Assembly (NCBI RefSeq): GCF_002802905.1
Contig: NZ_PEBK01000011.1
Span: forward strand, 1-64,000
Direction: 5' to 3'
DNA from: Bifidobacterium simiarum
Lineage (GTDB): Bacteria > Actinomycetota > Actinomycetes > Actinomycetales > Bifidobacteriaceae
Length of the DNA: 64,000 nt
The notes beneath the pieces are model-generated. The model had not been told where the DNA came from and ran no database searches. It was given only the letters and a program-made list of their open reading frames with translations. Shown piece after piece: positions 45,034 through 54,387 of the stretch; the first letter of the stretch is position 1; the number at the start of each line of letters is the position of its first letter. The translations under genes were made by a program, and so were the position numbers.

Positions 45034-46014
45034 TCACAGCCGGTGTCCTCGCAGCCGGTCGGCGATGAGCGAGCAATGCCGGCGGACCACCTCCGCGGAG
45101 GCATGGAATTTCACAAGCTCCTCATCGCTCAAATGCAGATCGACGAAATCGCCCACGCCGCTGCCGTCAAGCGCGACCGGCAGGGAGAGGAACACGTCGT
45201 GTTCGCCGTACTCGTATTCTCCGTCGATGAGCGTCGAGACGGATACCACGCTGCGCTCGTTCCATAGGATCGTACGCACGAGCCCGGCGACGGTGGCCGC
45301 GATGCCGTAGCTGGTGCCGCCTCGCAATCCCTTGATGTCAAGACCGCGGCGACGCGTCGACTCCTCGATGCCGGCGAGCGTCACCCCTGGATAGCGCGAG
45401 CGGTTGTCGGCCAGATACTGCGCGAACGATTTGCCGATGAACGACACCGTGGACCATGGCACGAACTGCGAGTCGCCATGCTCGCCGATCACGTAGCCGG
45501 AGACCAGCCGCGGGTCGAGTCTCGTGGTCTCGCCGATGATCGTCTTCAATCGCGCCGTGTCGAGAGCGGCGCCCGAACCGAACACCTGCGCACGCGGCAA
45601 CCAGGTGCGCTTCCATGCGAACCAGCCGAGCACGTCGACCGGATTCGACACCATGATGAGAATGCCGTCGAAACCGGAGTCCCGCACCCGCCGCAGAATC
45701 GGGTCGACGATGTCGATGGCCGCATCAAGCTCCTGCATGCGGGTCTCCCCCGGCTTCGGCTTCGGCCCCGCCGCAACGATCACCACGTCGGCATGCCGGC
45801 AATCCTCCCAACCGCCCGCACGAATCGTCACGAACCGACCGAGAAACTCCAATCCGTCGGCCAGATCCATGGCGAGACCCTGCGCCTTGTTCGGATGATG
45901 GCCAACGATCACCAGCTCATTGCACAATCCCTGCTGCACGATGGCGCTTGCCACGGCCGAGCCGACGCTGCCGGTGCCGACGATGACGACCCTGCTTCTA
46001 TTCGAAGTGACCAT
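45034..46014 (-). CDS. ldh: L-lactate dehydrogenase
   Basis: 326 aa. NAD-binding loop VVIVGTGSVGSAVASAI, substrate loop PKPGETRMQELD, SNPVDVLGW and the catalytic His in VIGEHGDSQFVPWS are all present. It interconverts pyruvate and L-lactate. Bifidobacteria can carry two ldh genes; the position in an accessory-type redox region, away from core metabolism, may mean that this is the second one. It is followed on the plus side by the convergent oxidoreductase and preceded by the AraC gene on the same strand. Confidence 0.92.
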   Translation of the reverse strand: MVTSNRSRVVIVGTGSVGSAVASAIVQQGLCNELVIVGHHPNKAQGLAMDLADGLEFLGRFVTIRAGGWEDCRHADVVIVAAGPKPKPGETRMQELDAAIDIVDPILRRVRDSGFDGILIMVSNPVDVLGWFAWKRTWLPRAQVFGSGAALDTARLKTIIGETTRLDPRLVSGYVIGEHGDSQFVPWSTVSFIGKSFAQYLADNRSRYPGVTLAGIEESTRRRGLDIKGLRGGTSYGIAATVAGLVRTILWNERSVVSVSTLIDGEYEYGEHDVFLSLPVALDGSGVGDFVDLHLSDEELVKFHASAEVVRRHCSLIADRLRGHRL

Positions 46015-46101
46015 ACGGCCACGCTAGCCCCAAGCACCGTCCCCGCCCCGGCCCCGTCCACACTCCGACCGATATCCGTCCGGCACCCCACTCCGCACTC
46101 T

Positions 46102-47139
46102 TCACCCGCGCTCCCGCGCCCGGTATTCGCTCGGCGAGCAGCCCATGCGCCGGCGGAACACGTAGCCGAAATACGCCGACGACGAGAAGCCGCAGACCGC
46201 GGCGATCTCGCCGACGGTCATGGAGCCGCCGACCAGCAGCTCGCGGCTCCTGCCGATGCGATAGTCGGTCAGATAGCCGTTCGGCGTACGGCCGGCATGG
46301 CGGCGGAACAGCTCGCAGCATCGCCGGCGCCCCACCGCCCCGGCCCGGGCGATGTCGTCGAGCGTGATCCTCGACGCGACGTTGGCGCGGACGAACGCCA
46401 CCATGGCGAGGAACGTACGCAGATCGTCGGTCCTGCCGGCGGGAGACACGGCCGACGATCCGACGTCGGACGGCTCCGGCCGTCGGCCCATCCGCTCCAA
46501 CGCCCCGGAGCACAATGCGGCCGCCTGCGATACGGCGTCCAGCGCGCGCAGCCGGTCATGCGCGCAGGCACCCATCGTCCGCGCGAACCCATCGATGCCG
46601 AACAGCAGTTCGCGGTCGGACGGATCGGCGGCGTCCAGCATCACATAATCGTCCATGCGCTCGTCCATGCGCTCCAGCATCGCGCGCGACAGGTCCGGCC
46701 ACAGTCCGCCGAGGAACGCCGGATCGACCATCGCCGTGACGAACCGGCAGTCCTCGCGATCGTCGGAATACAGGTAGTGCAGCCGGCGCGAGTTGATGAA
46801 CACGCCTTCGCCGGCGCGCATCCTCCGCGTCTCGCCGTTGACGAACAGCGTCGTCCCCCCGGCGACCACGTGGATGAATTCGAGGTCGCGATGCCAATGG
46901 CACACGATCCGGTAGCCGAACCGGCGCATGTCGTCCCGCCTGCCGTACAGCGGCAGTCCCGGCAGATTGTACTGCGGCCTCTCCGACAGGTCGGAGAAGA
47001 CGGTCAGCGGGTTCGCCGGCGCTTTGGCGACGTCGGCCTCAGTCATACGATCGGTCACGATTTCGATAATAGTCGGATCGATCTCGATATCATCGACGTC
47101 GACAGGAGCGCAATCATCAGTATCCTTGGATTTCGACAT
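46102..47139 (-). CDS. AraC-family transcriptional regulator
   Basis: 345 aa from the ATG at 47139 (an in-frame ATG six codons upstream is also possible). The N-terminal half is a cupin-like sensor (RFGYRIVCHWHRDLEFIHVV, VNGETRRMRAGEGVFINSRRL). The C-terminal ~95 residues contain the two helix-turn-helix units ending in SMTVGEIAAVCGFSSSAYFG and RRRMGCSPSEYRARE. It is divergent from gldA with about 80 bases between, so it likely controls that gene. Confidence 0.88.
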   Translation of the reverse strand: MSKSKDTDDCAPVDVDDIEIDPTIIEIVTDRMTEADVAKAPANPLTVFSDLSERPQYNLPGLPLYGRRDDMRRFGYRIVCHWHRDLEFIHVVAGGTTLFVNGETRRMRAGEGVFINSRRLHYLYSDDREDCRFVTAMVDPAFLGGLWPDLSRAMLERMDERMDDYVMLDAADPSDRELLFGIDGFARTMGACAHDRLRALDAVSQAAALCSGALERMGRRPEPSDVGSSAVSPAGRTDDLRTFLAMVAFVRANVASRITLDDIARAGAVGRRRCCELFRRHAGRTPNGYLTDYRIGRSRELLVGGSMTVGEIAAVCGFSSSAYFGYVFRRRMGCSPSEYRARERG

Positions 47140-47219
47140 CACGACCAGCGTCCGCAAACCGACATGATTTCGATATCACGGACGCTGCGTCCATCCGCAC
47201 CAGACACAAGGAAGTTCTC

Positions 47220-48308
47220 ATGCGCAAAGTACTCTGCTCCCCCGGAAGCTACATCCAGGAGGCCGACGCCCTCAAGGCGCTCGCCGACGAATACCGCGAG
47301 CTCGGCTCGGCCGGCGCGTACCTCATCGTCGACCCGTTCATCGATTCGATGTACCACGACCTCATCGTCTCCGGCTTCGAGAAGACGGACACCCCCTACC
47401 ATTACGAGGTGTTCAAGGGCGAATGCTCGATGACCGAGGTCAACCGCCACAAGGATCTGCTCGCCGGCAACGACGTGGTCATCGGCATCGGCGGCGGCAA
47501 GACGCTCGACACGTCCAAGGCCGTGGCGCATTTCGCGTCGACGCCGGTCATCATCTGCCCGACCGCGGCTTCCTCGGACGCACCGTGCTCGCGGCTTTCG
47601 GTGCTGTACACCGACGACGGCCAGTTCGACAGGTACCTGCCGCTGCCGAAGAACCCGGACAAGGTGATCATGGACACGACCATCATCGCCAAGGCGCCGG
47701 CACGCTTCCTCGTGGCCGGTTTCGGCGACGCCTACGCCACGTGGTTCGAGGCCGCGGCCTGCATCAGGTCCAGTGCCGTCACCATGACCAGCGGCCACGC
47801 CACCAACGCGGCCGAGGCGATGGCCCGCCTGTGCCACGACCTGCTCATCGCGGATGGCGTCAAGGCACTCGCCGCGGCGAAGAAGGGACTCACCACGCCG
47901 GCTCTCGAGCAGGTGATCGAGGCGAACACGCTGCTCAGCGGCATCGGCTTCGAGTCGAGCGGCCTGGCCGCCGCGCACGCCATTCACAACGGTCTGACCG
48001 TGCTGGAGGGAACGCACAAGTACCTGCACGGCGAGAAGGTGGCGTATGGCACGCTCGCCCAGTTCGTGCTCGAGGACCGTCCGACCGCCGACTTCGAGGA
48101 GGCGTTCGGCTTCTTCCGCGCGGTCGGCCTGCCCACCACGCTGGCCGGCATCGGCATCGCCGACGCCACGGATGCCGACCTGCTGAAGGTGGGCGAACTG
48201 GCCTGCGATCCGGCCGACACCATGGGCAACATGCCGTTCGAGGTCACGCCCGCCGACGTGGCCGCCGCCCTGCGCGCGGTGAACGAGCTCGACGCCGTAA
48301 TCGGCTAG
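47220..48308 (+). CDS. gldA: glycerol dehydrogenase
   Basis: 362 aa iron/zinc-type alcohol dehydrogenase. VVIGIGGGKTLDTSKAVAHF is the NAD-binding loop, FGDAYATWFEAAAC carries the metal Asp, and AAAHAIHNGLTVLEG with KYLHGEKVAYG gives the metal histidines. It oxidises glycerol to dihydroxyacetone or reduces dihydroxyacetone. The start ATG at 47220 is the only convincing one. It is followed by short GC-rich hairpins (48329-48356). Confidence 0.94.
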   Translation: MRKVLCSPGSYIQEADALKALADEYRELGSAGAYLIVDPFIDSMYHDLIVSGFEKTDTPYHYEVFKGECSMTEVNRHKDLLAGNDVVIGIGGGKTLDTSKAVAHFASTPVIICPTAASSDAPCSRLSVLYTDDGQFDRYLPLPKNPDKVIMDTTIIAKAPARFLVAGFGDAYATWFEAAACIRSSAVTMTSGHATNAAEAMARLCHDLLIADGVKALAAAKKGLTTPALEQVIEANTLLSGIGFESSGLAAAHAIHNGLTVLEGTHKYLHGEKVAYGTLAQFVLEDRPTADFEEAFGFFRAVGLPTTLAGIGIADATDADLLKVGELACDPADTMGNMPFEVTPADVAAALRAVNELDAVIG

Positions 48309-48328
48309 GCGAGGCGCCGGGGGCCCGT

Positions 48329-48356
48329 CCACCGCCGTACGCCGGTGGACGGTTCA
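48329..48356 (+). terminator. GC-rich hairpin after gldA
   Basis: CCGTCCACCG and CGGTGGACGG pair around a short loop, 20 bases after the gldA stop. The second arm is repeated imperfectly just beyond (GCCGGTGGACGGC). No T tract, so it is a weak terminator call. Confidence 0.4.
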
Positions 48357-48391
48357 GCCCGCCGAACGCCGGTGGACGGCGCATGCTCGCA

Positions 48392-49237
48392 CTATCGACG
48401 TACGGCGGTGAGGAAGAACCTCGGGAACGGGAAGATGACGCTGCCGTCGGACTGTGTCGGGTAGGCCTCGCGCACCCGGTGGAAGACCTCGTTCTCGAAT
48501 TCGGCGCGCTCGCCGTCGTCGGGCAGCGCCTGCAAGTACGGCCGCAGGCCGGTGCCGCGATACCAGTCCATGATGGCCTCATGCGACGGCAGGTTGTGCA
48601 GGTACGTGGTCTTCCAGATGCGGAAGTCCGCCACGAGGTCACTGACGTGCAGCAGCTCCCAGTATTCGGGCGGTGTGAGGTTGTAGAACTCGCGCTGCTG
48701 CGGCAGCCGGTCGGCGTATCGCGGCGATTGCACGACCTGCGCGATGATGCGGTGGATGGGCTCCTCGTAGTTCATCGGCGTCTGCACGGCGAGCATGCCG
48801 CCGCGGCGCAGGAGGCCCAGCATGGCGGGGATGAGGTGCGGATGGTCCGGCACCCATTGGATGCACGCGTTGGAGAAGACGACGTCGAAATCGTGCGGCA
48901 GGGCGTCGAAATCCGCTTGGTTCGAGGCGTCGAACAGGGCGAAGTCGATGTCGGGGCGGGCCTTGCGCGCGGCGTCAATCATCTCCGGGGAATTGTCGAC
49001 GCCGAGGATTTCCGCCTGCGGGTAGCGTTCGCGCAGTACGGCGGTGCTGTTGCCCGGCCCGCAGCCGATGTCGAGCACGTGGCGGACCGTGCCGTCGTCC
49101 GGCGGCAGCTGCGCGGCGAGGTCGCGCGACGGCTGTGTGCGCTCGTCCCTGAATCGCAGATACTGTTCCGAATCCCATTGCACGGCGTTGGTTTCGGTCG
49201 CCGATGTTGACATGTTTGTCGCGTTCGTCGTGGTCAT
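48392..49237 (-). CDS. tam: trans-aconitate 2-methyltransferase
   Basis: 281 aa. SAM motif I is VLDIGCGPGNSTAVLRERYP; VDNSPEMIDAAR and FDVVFSNACIQWVPDHPHLI follow, and QWDSEQYLRFRDERTQPSRDLAAQL is the N-terminal signature of Tam. The family methylates trans-aconitate, an inhibitor of aconitase. The start ATG at 49237 is used; ATG at 49213 is an alternative. It faces gldA. Confidence 0.9.
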   Translation of the reverse strand: MTTTNATNMSTSATETNAVQWDSEQYLRFRDERTQPSRDLAAQLPPDDGTVRHVLDIGCGPGNSTAVLRERYPQAEILGVDNSPEMIDAARKARPDIDFALFDASNQADFDALPHDFDVVFSNACIQWVPDHPHLIPAMLGLLRRGGMLAVQTPMNYEEPIHRIIAQVVQSPRYADRLPQQREFYNLTPPEYWELLHVSDLVADFRIWKTTYLHNLPSHEAIMDWYRGTGLRPYLQALPDDGERAEFENEVFHRVREAYPTQSDGSVIFPFPRFFLTAVRR

Positions 49238-49632
49238 GCGGCCTACGATATGCCAAGAATGTCCGAAATACGGAACTTTTTTCAAAAAATGACCACTCTG
49301 GCGCGAAGTCTTTGGCAGGGAACGACAAAAGAGGCATTTCGTCATTCCGCAACAACGTCAATTTTCCTTATAAAAAGGAATCGCTGCAATTCCAATGTTT
49401 TTGATTGGCATGGAATGTTTTTCGCCGACAAAATCCGATTCCATGCCAAATCGGATGGCACGGAATCGCAATATCGGAAAATCAATCGTTCCATGCCGCA
49501 CAATCATGGCGCGGAACGGCTGATTCCGCCGATTTCCCATTTCCATGACAAACCGACCGTCACGGAGCGACATTATGAAGACCATGAACGTTCTGTACCA
49601 CGCCAACCCCGACATGGCCACGGCGGCGACAT
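49238..49632. other. A+T-rich gap with an inverted repeat
   Basis: This 395-bp gap is distinctly A+T-richer than both neighbours. TGGCATGGAAT (49406-49416) and ATTCCATGCCA (49438-49448) are perfect 11-base inverted arms. A plus-strand frame from ATG 49575 reads MKTMNVLYHANPDMATAATS and runs into the 3' end of the MFS gene. A minus-strand frame of 87 codons (49358-49621) is also open. I support neither as a gene. Confidence 0.5.
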
Positions 49633-51084
49633 CTAGCGATCACGCCAGCGCAACAGCTCAAAGACGAGCACGTAGGCGAGCAGGATCGCGGAGGCGATGA
49701 ACACGCTGCGCAGGGCGAGCGTGAGGTTGGGCAGGAACGTGGCGATCACGCCGAACACGGCCACACCGATCGCGCCGCCGACCTGACGGAACGTGTTGAA
49801 CATGGCCGAGGCGATGCCGGCCTGCTCCGGATCCACGCTTTTGAGCACCACGCCGGCCGCCGCGGGGGTGGTGATGGCCGCGCCGAATCCGACGATGCTG
49901 AGCCCCGTGGCGATCACCCAGACGGGAATCGGCGCGGGTGTGAGGAATTCGATCAGGAAGCCGACGATCATGATCGCGAGCCCCAGCGTGATCGAGAACT
50001 TGGAGCCGCGCGCGTTGATGATCTGCCCGCCGGCGAGGTTGCCGATGATCGTAACGAATGCGGACGGCACAAACACGAGTCCGGCGGCAAACGGACCCAT
50101 GTGCAGTTCGTTCTGCAGGAACATCGTGCAGATGAACACCATGCCGTACCAGTTGAAGATCATGATGAAGCCGATCTGCAACGCCACCTGCATGCCGCGA
50201 ACGTGGAACAGGTTCAGCGGCATCATCGGCGCGGGCACCTTCCTTTGCGAGAGCAGGAACGCGGCGAGCGCGACCAGTCCGACCGCCAGCAACGCGAGCG
50301 TGGCGGGTGCCGTGAAACCGGTCGAACCGACGGCGATAATGCCGGCGACGAGCGCGGTCAGACCGATCAATGACAACGTCTGGCCGAGCCAGTCGAAGCG
50401 GATGGCGCGATTCAGCGACGGCTTGATCCAATGCGCGACGGCCAGGATCATGAGGCAGAACGGCACGTTGATGGCGAAGACGAGACTCCAATGGATCGGC
50501 GTGAGCAGACCGCCGAGCAGCGGGCCGACCGCCGACGCCGAGGCGCCGCCCGCGCCCCATAGGGCCAGAGCCCATGAGCGTCGGCGTGGGTTCGGGTTGG
50601 CCTCGTTGATAAGCGCCATCGATGCGGGCAGGATCAGTGCAGATGCCACACCGAGCAGGCATCGACCGGCCACGAGTGCGGCCATGGACCAGGCGAACGA
50701 GCAGAACAGCGAAGCTGCGCCGAACAGCGAGGCTCCGGCGAGGAACAGCCGCTTGGCACCGAAGCGGTCGGTCAGGCTGCCAGCGAGGAGCAGCAGTGCG
50801 GCGAACAGCAGCGTGTAGCCGTCGACGACCCATTGCCGCACGGCCATGTCGCCGCCGAGTTCGGTCGCGATGGTGGGCAACGCCACGTTGACGATGAGCA
50901 CGTCCATACCGGCGAGGAACGAGGCGACCGCCGCCGCGAACGTGGTGAGATTGGCGGACAGTCGACCCGCGCGGTCGATGCGGCCGGCACGTTCACCGGC
51001 GCCGGAGCGGTCGATGCAGTCGGCGTGGTCGAATCGCCCACGGTCCGATACGACGTTCATTGATGTTTTGGTGAAATCGGTCAT
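49633..51084 (-). CDS. MFS drug transporter (DHA2/EmrB-QacA type)
   Basis: 483 aa with 12-14 hydrophobic helices. The N-terminal motif A region reads VVDGYTLLFAALLLLAGSLTDRFGAKRLFL, and AGRCLLGVASALILPASMALI is the following helix. This is a proton-coupled multidrug exporter by family. The ATG at 51084 is behind AGGAG (6 bases). It is divergent from a LysR-type gene with 150 bases between, so the LysR probably controls it. Confidence 0.9.
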   Translation of the reverse strand: MTDFTKTSMNVVSDRGRFDHADCIDRSGAGERAGRIDRAGRLSANLTTFAAAVASFLAGMDVLIVNVALPTIATELGGDMAVRQWVVDGYTLLFAALLLLAGSLTDRFGAKRLFLAGASLFGAASLFCSFAWSMAALVAGRCLLGVASALILPASMALINEANPNPRRRSWALALWGAGGASASAVGPLLGGLLTPIHWSLVFAINVPFCLMILAVAHWIKPSLNRAIRFDWLGQTLSLIGLTALVAGIIAVGSTGFTAPATLALLAVGLVALAAFLLSQRKVPAPMMPLNLFHVRGMQVALQIGFIMIFNWYGMVFICTMFLQNELHMGPFAAGLVFVPSAFVTIIGNLAGGQIINARGSKFSITLGLAIMIVGFLIEFLTPAPIPVWVIATGLSIVGFGAAITTPAAAGVVLKSVDPEQAGIASAMFNTFRQVGGAIGVAVFGVIATFLPNLTLALRSVFIASAILLAYVLVFELLRWRDR

Positions 51085-51191
51085 AATCTCCTGTATCCGA
51101 TGGCACATGGTTTCGTTTGATGTTCCGTTTGGTTATTGCATTAGCCATGGTATTCTCGAAAACAGTTAAAAAACGGCGGTTTATGAATGCT

Positions 51192-51216
51192 TATGGTTGA
51201 TAATCCATAAACCATA
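51192..51216. promoter_or_regulatory. LysR-type operator in the MFS/LysR divergent region
   Basis: TATGGTT (51192-51198) and AACCATA (51210-51216) are perfect 7-base inverted arms with 11 bases between, matching the T-N11-A layout of LysR-type sites. The gap of 153 bases between the two divergent starts contains it. Confidence 0.55.
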
Positions 51217-51237
51217 GGTTCATACGAAGGGGCATCG

Positions 51238-52143
51238 ATGTACGACAGGCGGTTGGATGCGATTCTTGCGACGGCGCAGCTCGGCAGCTTCAGCCGTGCC
51301 GCGGCGCAGCTGCACATCTCCACGCCGGCGCTTATCAAGCAGGTCAACGGCTTCGAGCAGGAGCATCGGCTCACGCTGTTCCATCGCACCCGCAGCGGCG
51401 TCACGCTCACCGACGCGGGCAGGTCGCTGGTCGCCGACGCCGCCGACATCATCGAGGAGTCGGATCGTGCGCTTCGGCATGCCCGCCGGCTCGAAGGCTG
51501 CGGGGTGAGCATCCGCGTCGGGGTATCGCTGCTGCGTCCGGCCACGGCGCTGCTCGATCTGTGGCCGCGACTGGCGCCGGCCATGGCCGCGCATCATCCG
51601 CCGATCCGACTGGAACTCGTGCCGCTTTCGGACGCGCCGGACGGTTTTCTTTACGAGCTTGGACGGCTGGGAGACAACGTGGATGTGGTGGTCACCGGCT
51701 TCTCGCGCGATGATTGGACCAATCCCTGCCAGACGCTGCAGATGGCGACGTACCAGCTCTGCATGGGCGTGCCGCTGACAAATCCGTTGGCCAATCGGGC
51801 CAGACTCACCATCGATGATCTTTCAGGGCAGCGTGTGCATCTCCCGCAGTTCGGCGGCGTCATGGAGGAGGCGAGAAAATACCTGACCCGCAACACCGAC
51901 ATCGAGCTCGTCAATCTCGAACGGTACGAGTTCGACGTGTTCAACGAGTGCGCGCAGTCCGGCGACCTGCTGCTGGCCAAGAGCATCTGGAGCAATTTCC
52001 ATCCGTCGATCCGGCTGATTCCCATGGATTGGGACATTACGGTGCCGTATGGGCTGCTGTATTCACAACATCCGACGCCCTTGGTCCGCGATTTCGTGGC
52101 CGCCGTCGCCGAACTGACGGGCGGCGTACCCCGAAATCCGTGA
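51238..52143 (+). CDS. LysR-family transcriptional regulator
   Basis: 301 aa. The N-terminal helix-turn-helix reads ILATAQLGSFSRAAAQLHIS then TPALIKQVNGFEQEHRLTLF, and the rest is the periplasmic-binding-like effector domain. The start ATG at 51238 is behind GAAGGGG. It is divergent from the MFS exporter, the usual place of its target. The 61-bp palindromic repeat begins at its stop codon. Confidence 0.92.
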   Translation: MYDRRLDAILATAQLGSFSRAAAQLHISTPALIKQVNGFEQEHRLTLFHRTRSGVTLTDAGRSLVADAADIIEESDRALRHARRLEGCGVSIRVGVSLLRPATALLDLWPRLAPAMAAHHPPIRLELVPLSDAPDGFLYELGRLGDNVDVVVTGFSRDDWTNPCQTLQMATYQLCMGVPLTNPLANRARLTIDDLSGQRVHLPQFGGVMEEARKYLTRNTDIELVNLERYEFDVFNECAQSGDLLLAKSIWSNFHPSIRLIPMDWDITVPYGLLYSQHPTPLVRDFVAAVAELTGGVPRNP

Positions 52144-52202
52144 TTCAGGGTGCGTTATGGTCGCGGCTTGGCCCGGAAACCGACCGAAAGGCACCGCGAA
52201 CC
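52142..52202. repeat. 61-bp palindromic dispersed repeat, copy 2 (inverted orientation)
   Basis: GATTCAGGGTGC opens and GCACCGCGAA closes this copy, which aligns along its length to the reverse complement of the copy at 55808-55868 and begins within the LysR stop codon. It is the most diverged of the three copies. Confidence 0.7.
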
Positions 52203-52230
52203 GACGGCAACGGGTGTTTCGTCCGGCATT

Positions 52231-53451
52231 TCACGCCTGACGGCGGAATACCCGACGGGCGGCACCGTATACGATGAGCGCCAGCGGCACGACCGCGGCC
52301 AGAGCGGGGAAGAACCAGCGGATGTCGACGTTCGCGTAGAGCAGGCCGCCGATCATCGGCCCCAACGCCATGCCCAGATCGAGGCCGATGTAGAACGTGG
52401 CGTTGGCCTGGCCGCTGTGGCCGGCGCCGCCGAGCCGCACGGCCGACGACTGGGCGACCGAGTTCATCAGCCCGTAGGATCCGGCCATGAGCAGTGCGGC
52501 GAGCAGCATGACGGCATTGCCGCGCATCAGCGACAGCGCCAGCAGCGTGCCGGCCATGCACAGCGAGCACAGGACCAGGAACCAGATGAACGACATCCGG
52601 TCGAACAGGTTGCGCATCGCCAGCCGCAGGACGAGCAGCGCCGCCGCATAGCAGGGGAAGAACAGGCTGACCTCGACGGCGAGGCCGCGGGCGTGCACGT
52701 AGGTGACGATGTAGGACTGCGTGGCGCAGTAGGGGATCGCGAACAGCATGAAGATGACGGCGACGGGTACGACGCGCACGGAGACGATGGCGTCGGCCAA
52801 GGCACGCAGCCCGCGTCCCGTCGGACGATTCGCGGGACCGTCCACGGCCGTGGGCGCCTCCGCCGGACGTGGCGCTCCCCCGTCGCGCACCAGCAGGACG
52901 ATGACGGCCATCAGCATGGCCATGACGGTCGAGACAAGGCATGAGCCGCGGTATCCGGCCATCTGCTGCACCTTGATGCCGAGCGCGGGCCCGACCGACA
53001 TCGCCAGTGCGTTGACCATGCCGTAGTACCCCATGCCCTTGCCGATGTGCTCCAGCGGGATCAGCGAGACGAGCCATGTGGCCAGACAGACCGAGACGCA
53101 GGAGAATCCGATGCCGTTGACGATGCGGGCGAGCAGCAGCATGGTCGGCGACGTCGCGAACACGTACCAGGTGTTGGCCGCGATGAGGCAGATCGCGCCG
53201 GCCGTCACCATCCGCCGTTTGGGCATGCGGTCGGCGGCGGAGCCGGCGACGGGACGGAGGAACAACGACACGGTGTTCATGGCGCCCGCCACCAGACCGG
53301 CCATCTCGCCGTCGGCCCCCAGCCGGTGCGAGTAGCCGACGATGATCGGCGTGACCAGCATGGAGCTGCCCATGTAGAAGAACGCCGCCGTCATGATGAG
53401 CAGGACGTCGCGCCCCAGTATCGTCTCCCGCCTACGCGCCGGTTCCGTCAT
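52231..53451 (-). CDS. MFS transporter
   Basis: 406 aa with about 12 hydrophobic helices. The loop with VAGSAADRMPKRRMV is the motif A region after helix 2. It belongs to the DHA1-like sugar/drug group by pattern; the substrate is unknown. The start ATG at 53451 is preceded by a purine-rich GGGAGGGGACGGG. An open frame runs ~170 codons upstream but without transporter sequence. Convergent with the LysR gene. Confidence 0.85.
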   Translation of the reverse strand: MTEPARRRETILGRDVLLIMTAAFFYMGSSMLVTPIIVGYSHRLGADGEMAGLVAGAMNTVSLFLRPVAGSAADRMPKRRMVTAGAICLIAANTWYVFATSPTMLLLARIVNGIGFSCVSVCLATWLVSLIPLEHIGKGMGYYGMVNALAMSVGPALGIKVQQMAGYRGSCLVSTVMAMLMAVIVLLVRDGGAPRPAEAPTAVDGPANRPTGRGLRALADAIVSVRVVPVAVIFMLFAIPYCATQSYIVTYVHARGLAVEVSLFFPCYAAALLVLRLAMRNLFDRMSFIWFLVLCSLCMAGTLLALSLMRGNAVMLLAALLMAGSYGLMNSVAQSSAVRLGGAGHSGQANATFYIGLDLGMALGPMIGGLLYANVDIRWFFPALAAVVPLALIVYGAARRVFRRQA

Positions 53452-53692
53452 CGTTCCCGTCCCCTCCCGCATCCTGCGGCCTCCTGTCCCCCGCGGCCTA
53501 CTGCCGTGGTCTGTCTCACGATGACCATCGTAGGGGCCCGGGCCGGTTCGCGGGGCGATCGGCGGCAGGTTCCGGTTCACGCGCGGCATCCTTCGGTTCA
53601 CGGACGCCGTCGGTCGAACATCGTGTGCGGTTGCTGTATGGGCTGCGCATTCCCAGTGGTTTCCGAGCGTCCATGGTGAATAATGGCCTCTC

Positions 53693-54385
53693 ATGCGTAT
53701 GACAACATTGGGCAGGCGAGGCCTGCATGCGACGGTCCGCACTCTCTGGCGGGAATCCCGCAGCGTGATCCTGGTGCCCGCGACGGCACTGCTGTGTTCG
53801 ATCGTGCCGGTCGTGGGCACGGGACTGCGGGAGTCCCGGCCACTGATGGAGGGAGAGACCGGTCTGCTCCGGTCCCTCGCATCACTGCCCGAGGGTTTCG
53901 ACTGGGCGTCGACGCTGTTCGCATGGATGTTCTCCGGCATCGGCTGCACGATCATCATGGCGGCCCTCGCCTACGTGGCGTATCGTCATAGCCGGTCGCT
54001 GAGGAGGACCGTGCGCAACGTCGTCGTCTCCGCCGGGCCGACCGCCTATGTGACGGGGATCAAGCGGCTGGTGGACCGTCCCCGGCCGGTCACGTCGATC
54101 GGCTCGTCGCTGCTGCCAGCCGACCCCAGTTTTCCCAGTGGGCACACGGCCGGCGCGGTCATGGTCGCCACGATGGGCGTGCTGATGACCCGCAGGGCGA
54201 AGCGGCGCATCAGACGTTCGGCGGTCATGCTCGGCGTGCTGCTGGTCGCGGCCGTCGCCTTCTCCCGGCTGGTGCTGGGCCTGCATTTTCCGACCGACGT
54301 GATCGTGTCCGCACTGGTCTGTCCGGCGATCTCCTACGCGCTGTGGCATGTGTTCCTCGACGTCGGCCGCCGCAGGAGGCGCTGA
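53693..54385 (+). CDS. PAP2-family phosphatase
   Basis: 230 aa membrane phosphatase. The three catalytic motifs are IKRLVDRPRP (KxxxxxxRP), PSGHT and SRLVLGLHFPTDV (SRxxxxxHxxxD), placed in the C-terminal half between hydrophobic helices. It likely dephosphorylates undecaprenyl pyrophosphate or phosphatidate. The start ATG at 53693 gives MRMTTLGRRGLH. It converges with the PadR gene, whose stop is two bases away. Confidence 0.92.
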   Translation: MRMTTLGRRGLHATVRTLWRESRSVILVPATALLCSIVPVVGTGLRESRPLMEGETGLLRSLASLPEGFDWASTLFAWMFSGIGCTIIMAALAYVAYRHSRSLRRTVRNVVVSAGPTAYVTGIKRLVDRPRPVTSIGSSLLPADPSFPSGHTAGAVMVATMGVLMTRRAKRRIRRSAVMLGVLLVAAVAFSRLVLGLHFPTDVIVSALVCPAISYALWHVFLDVGRRRRR

Positions 54386-54387
54386 CG

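Noticed and set aside
45478-47433. 651-codon plus-strand frame across ldh and the AraC gene
   Set aside because: Crosses two real genes in antisense; Arg/Pro/His-rich without motifs.
49575-49640. plus-strand start reading MKTMNVLYHANPDMATAATS
   Set aside because: Looks like a gene start, but it continues into the antisense of the MFS gene with no recognisable protein. Possibly a truncated remnant; not enough to call.
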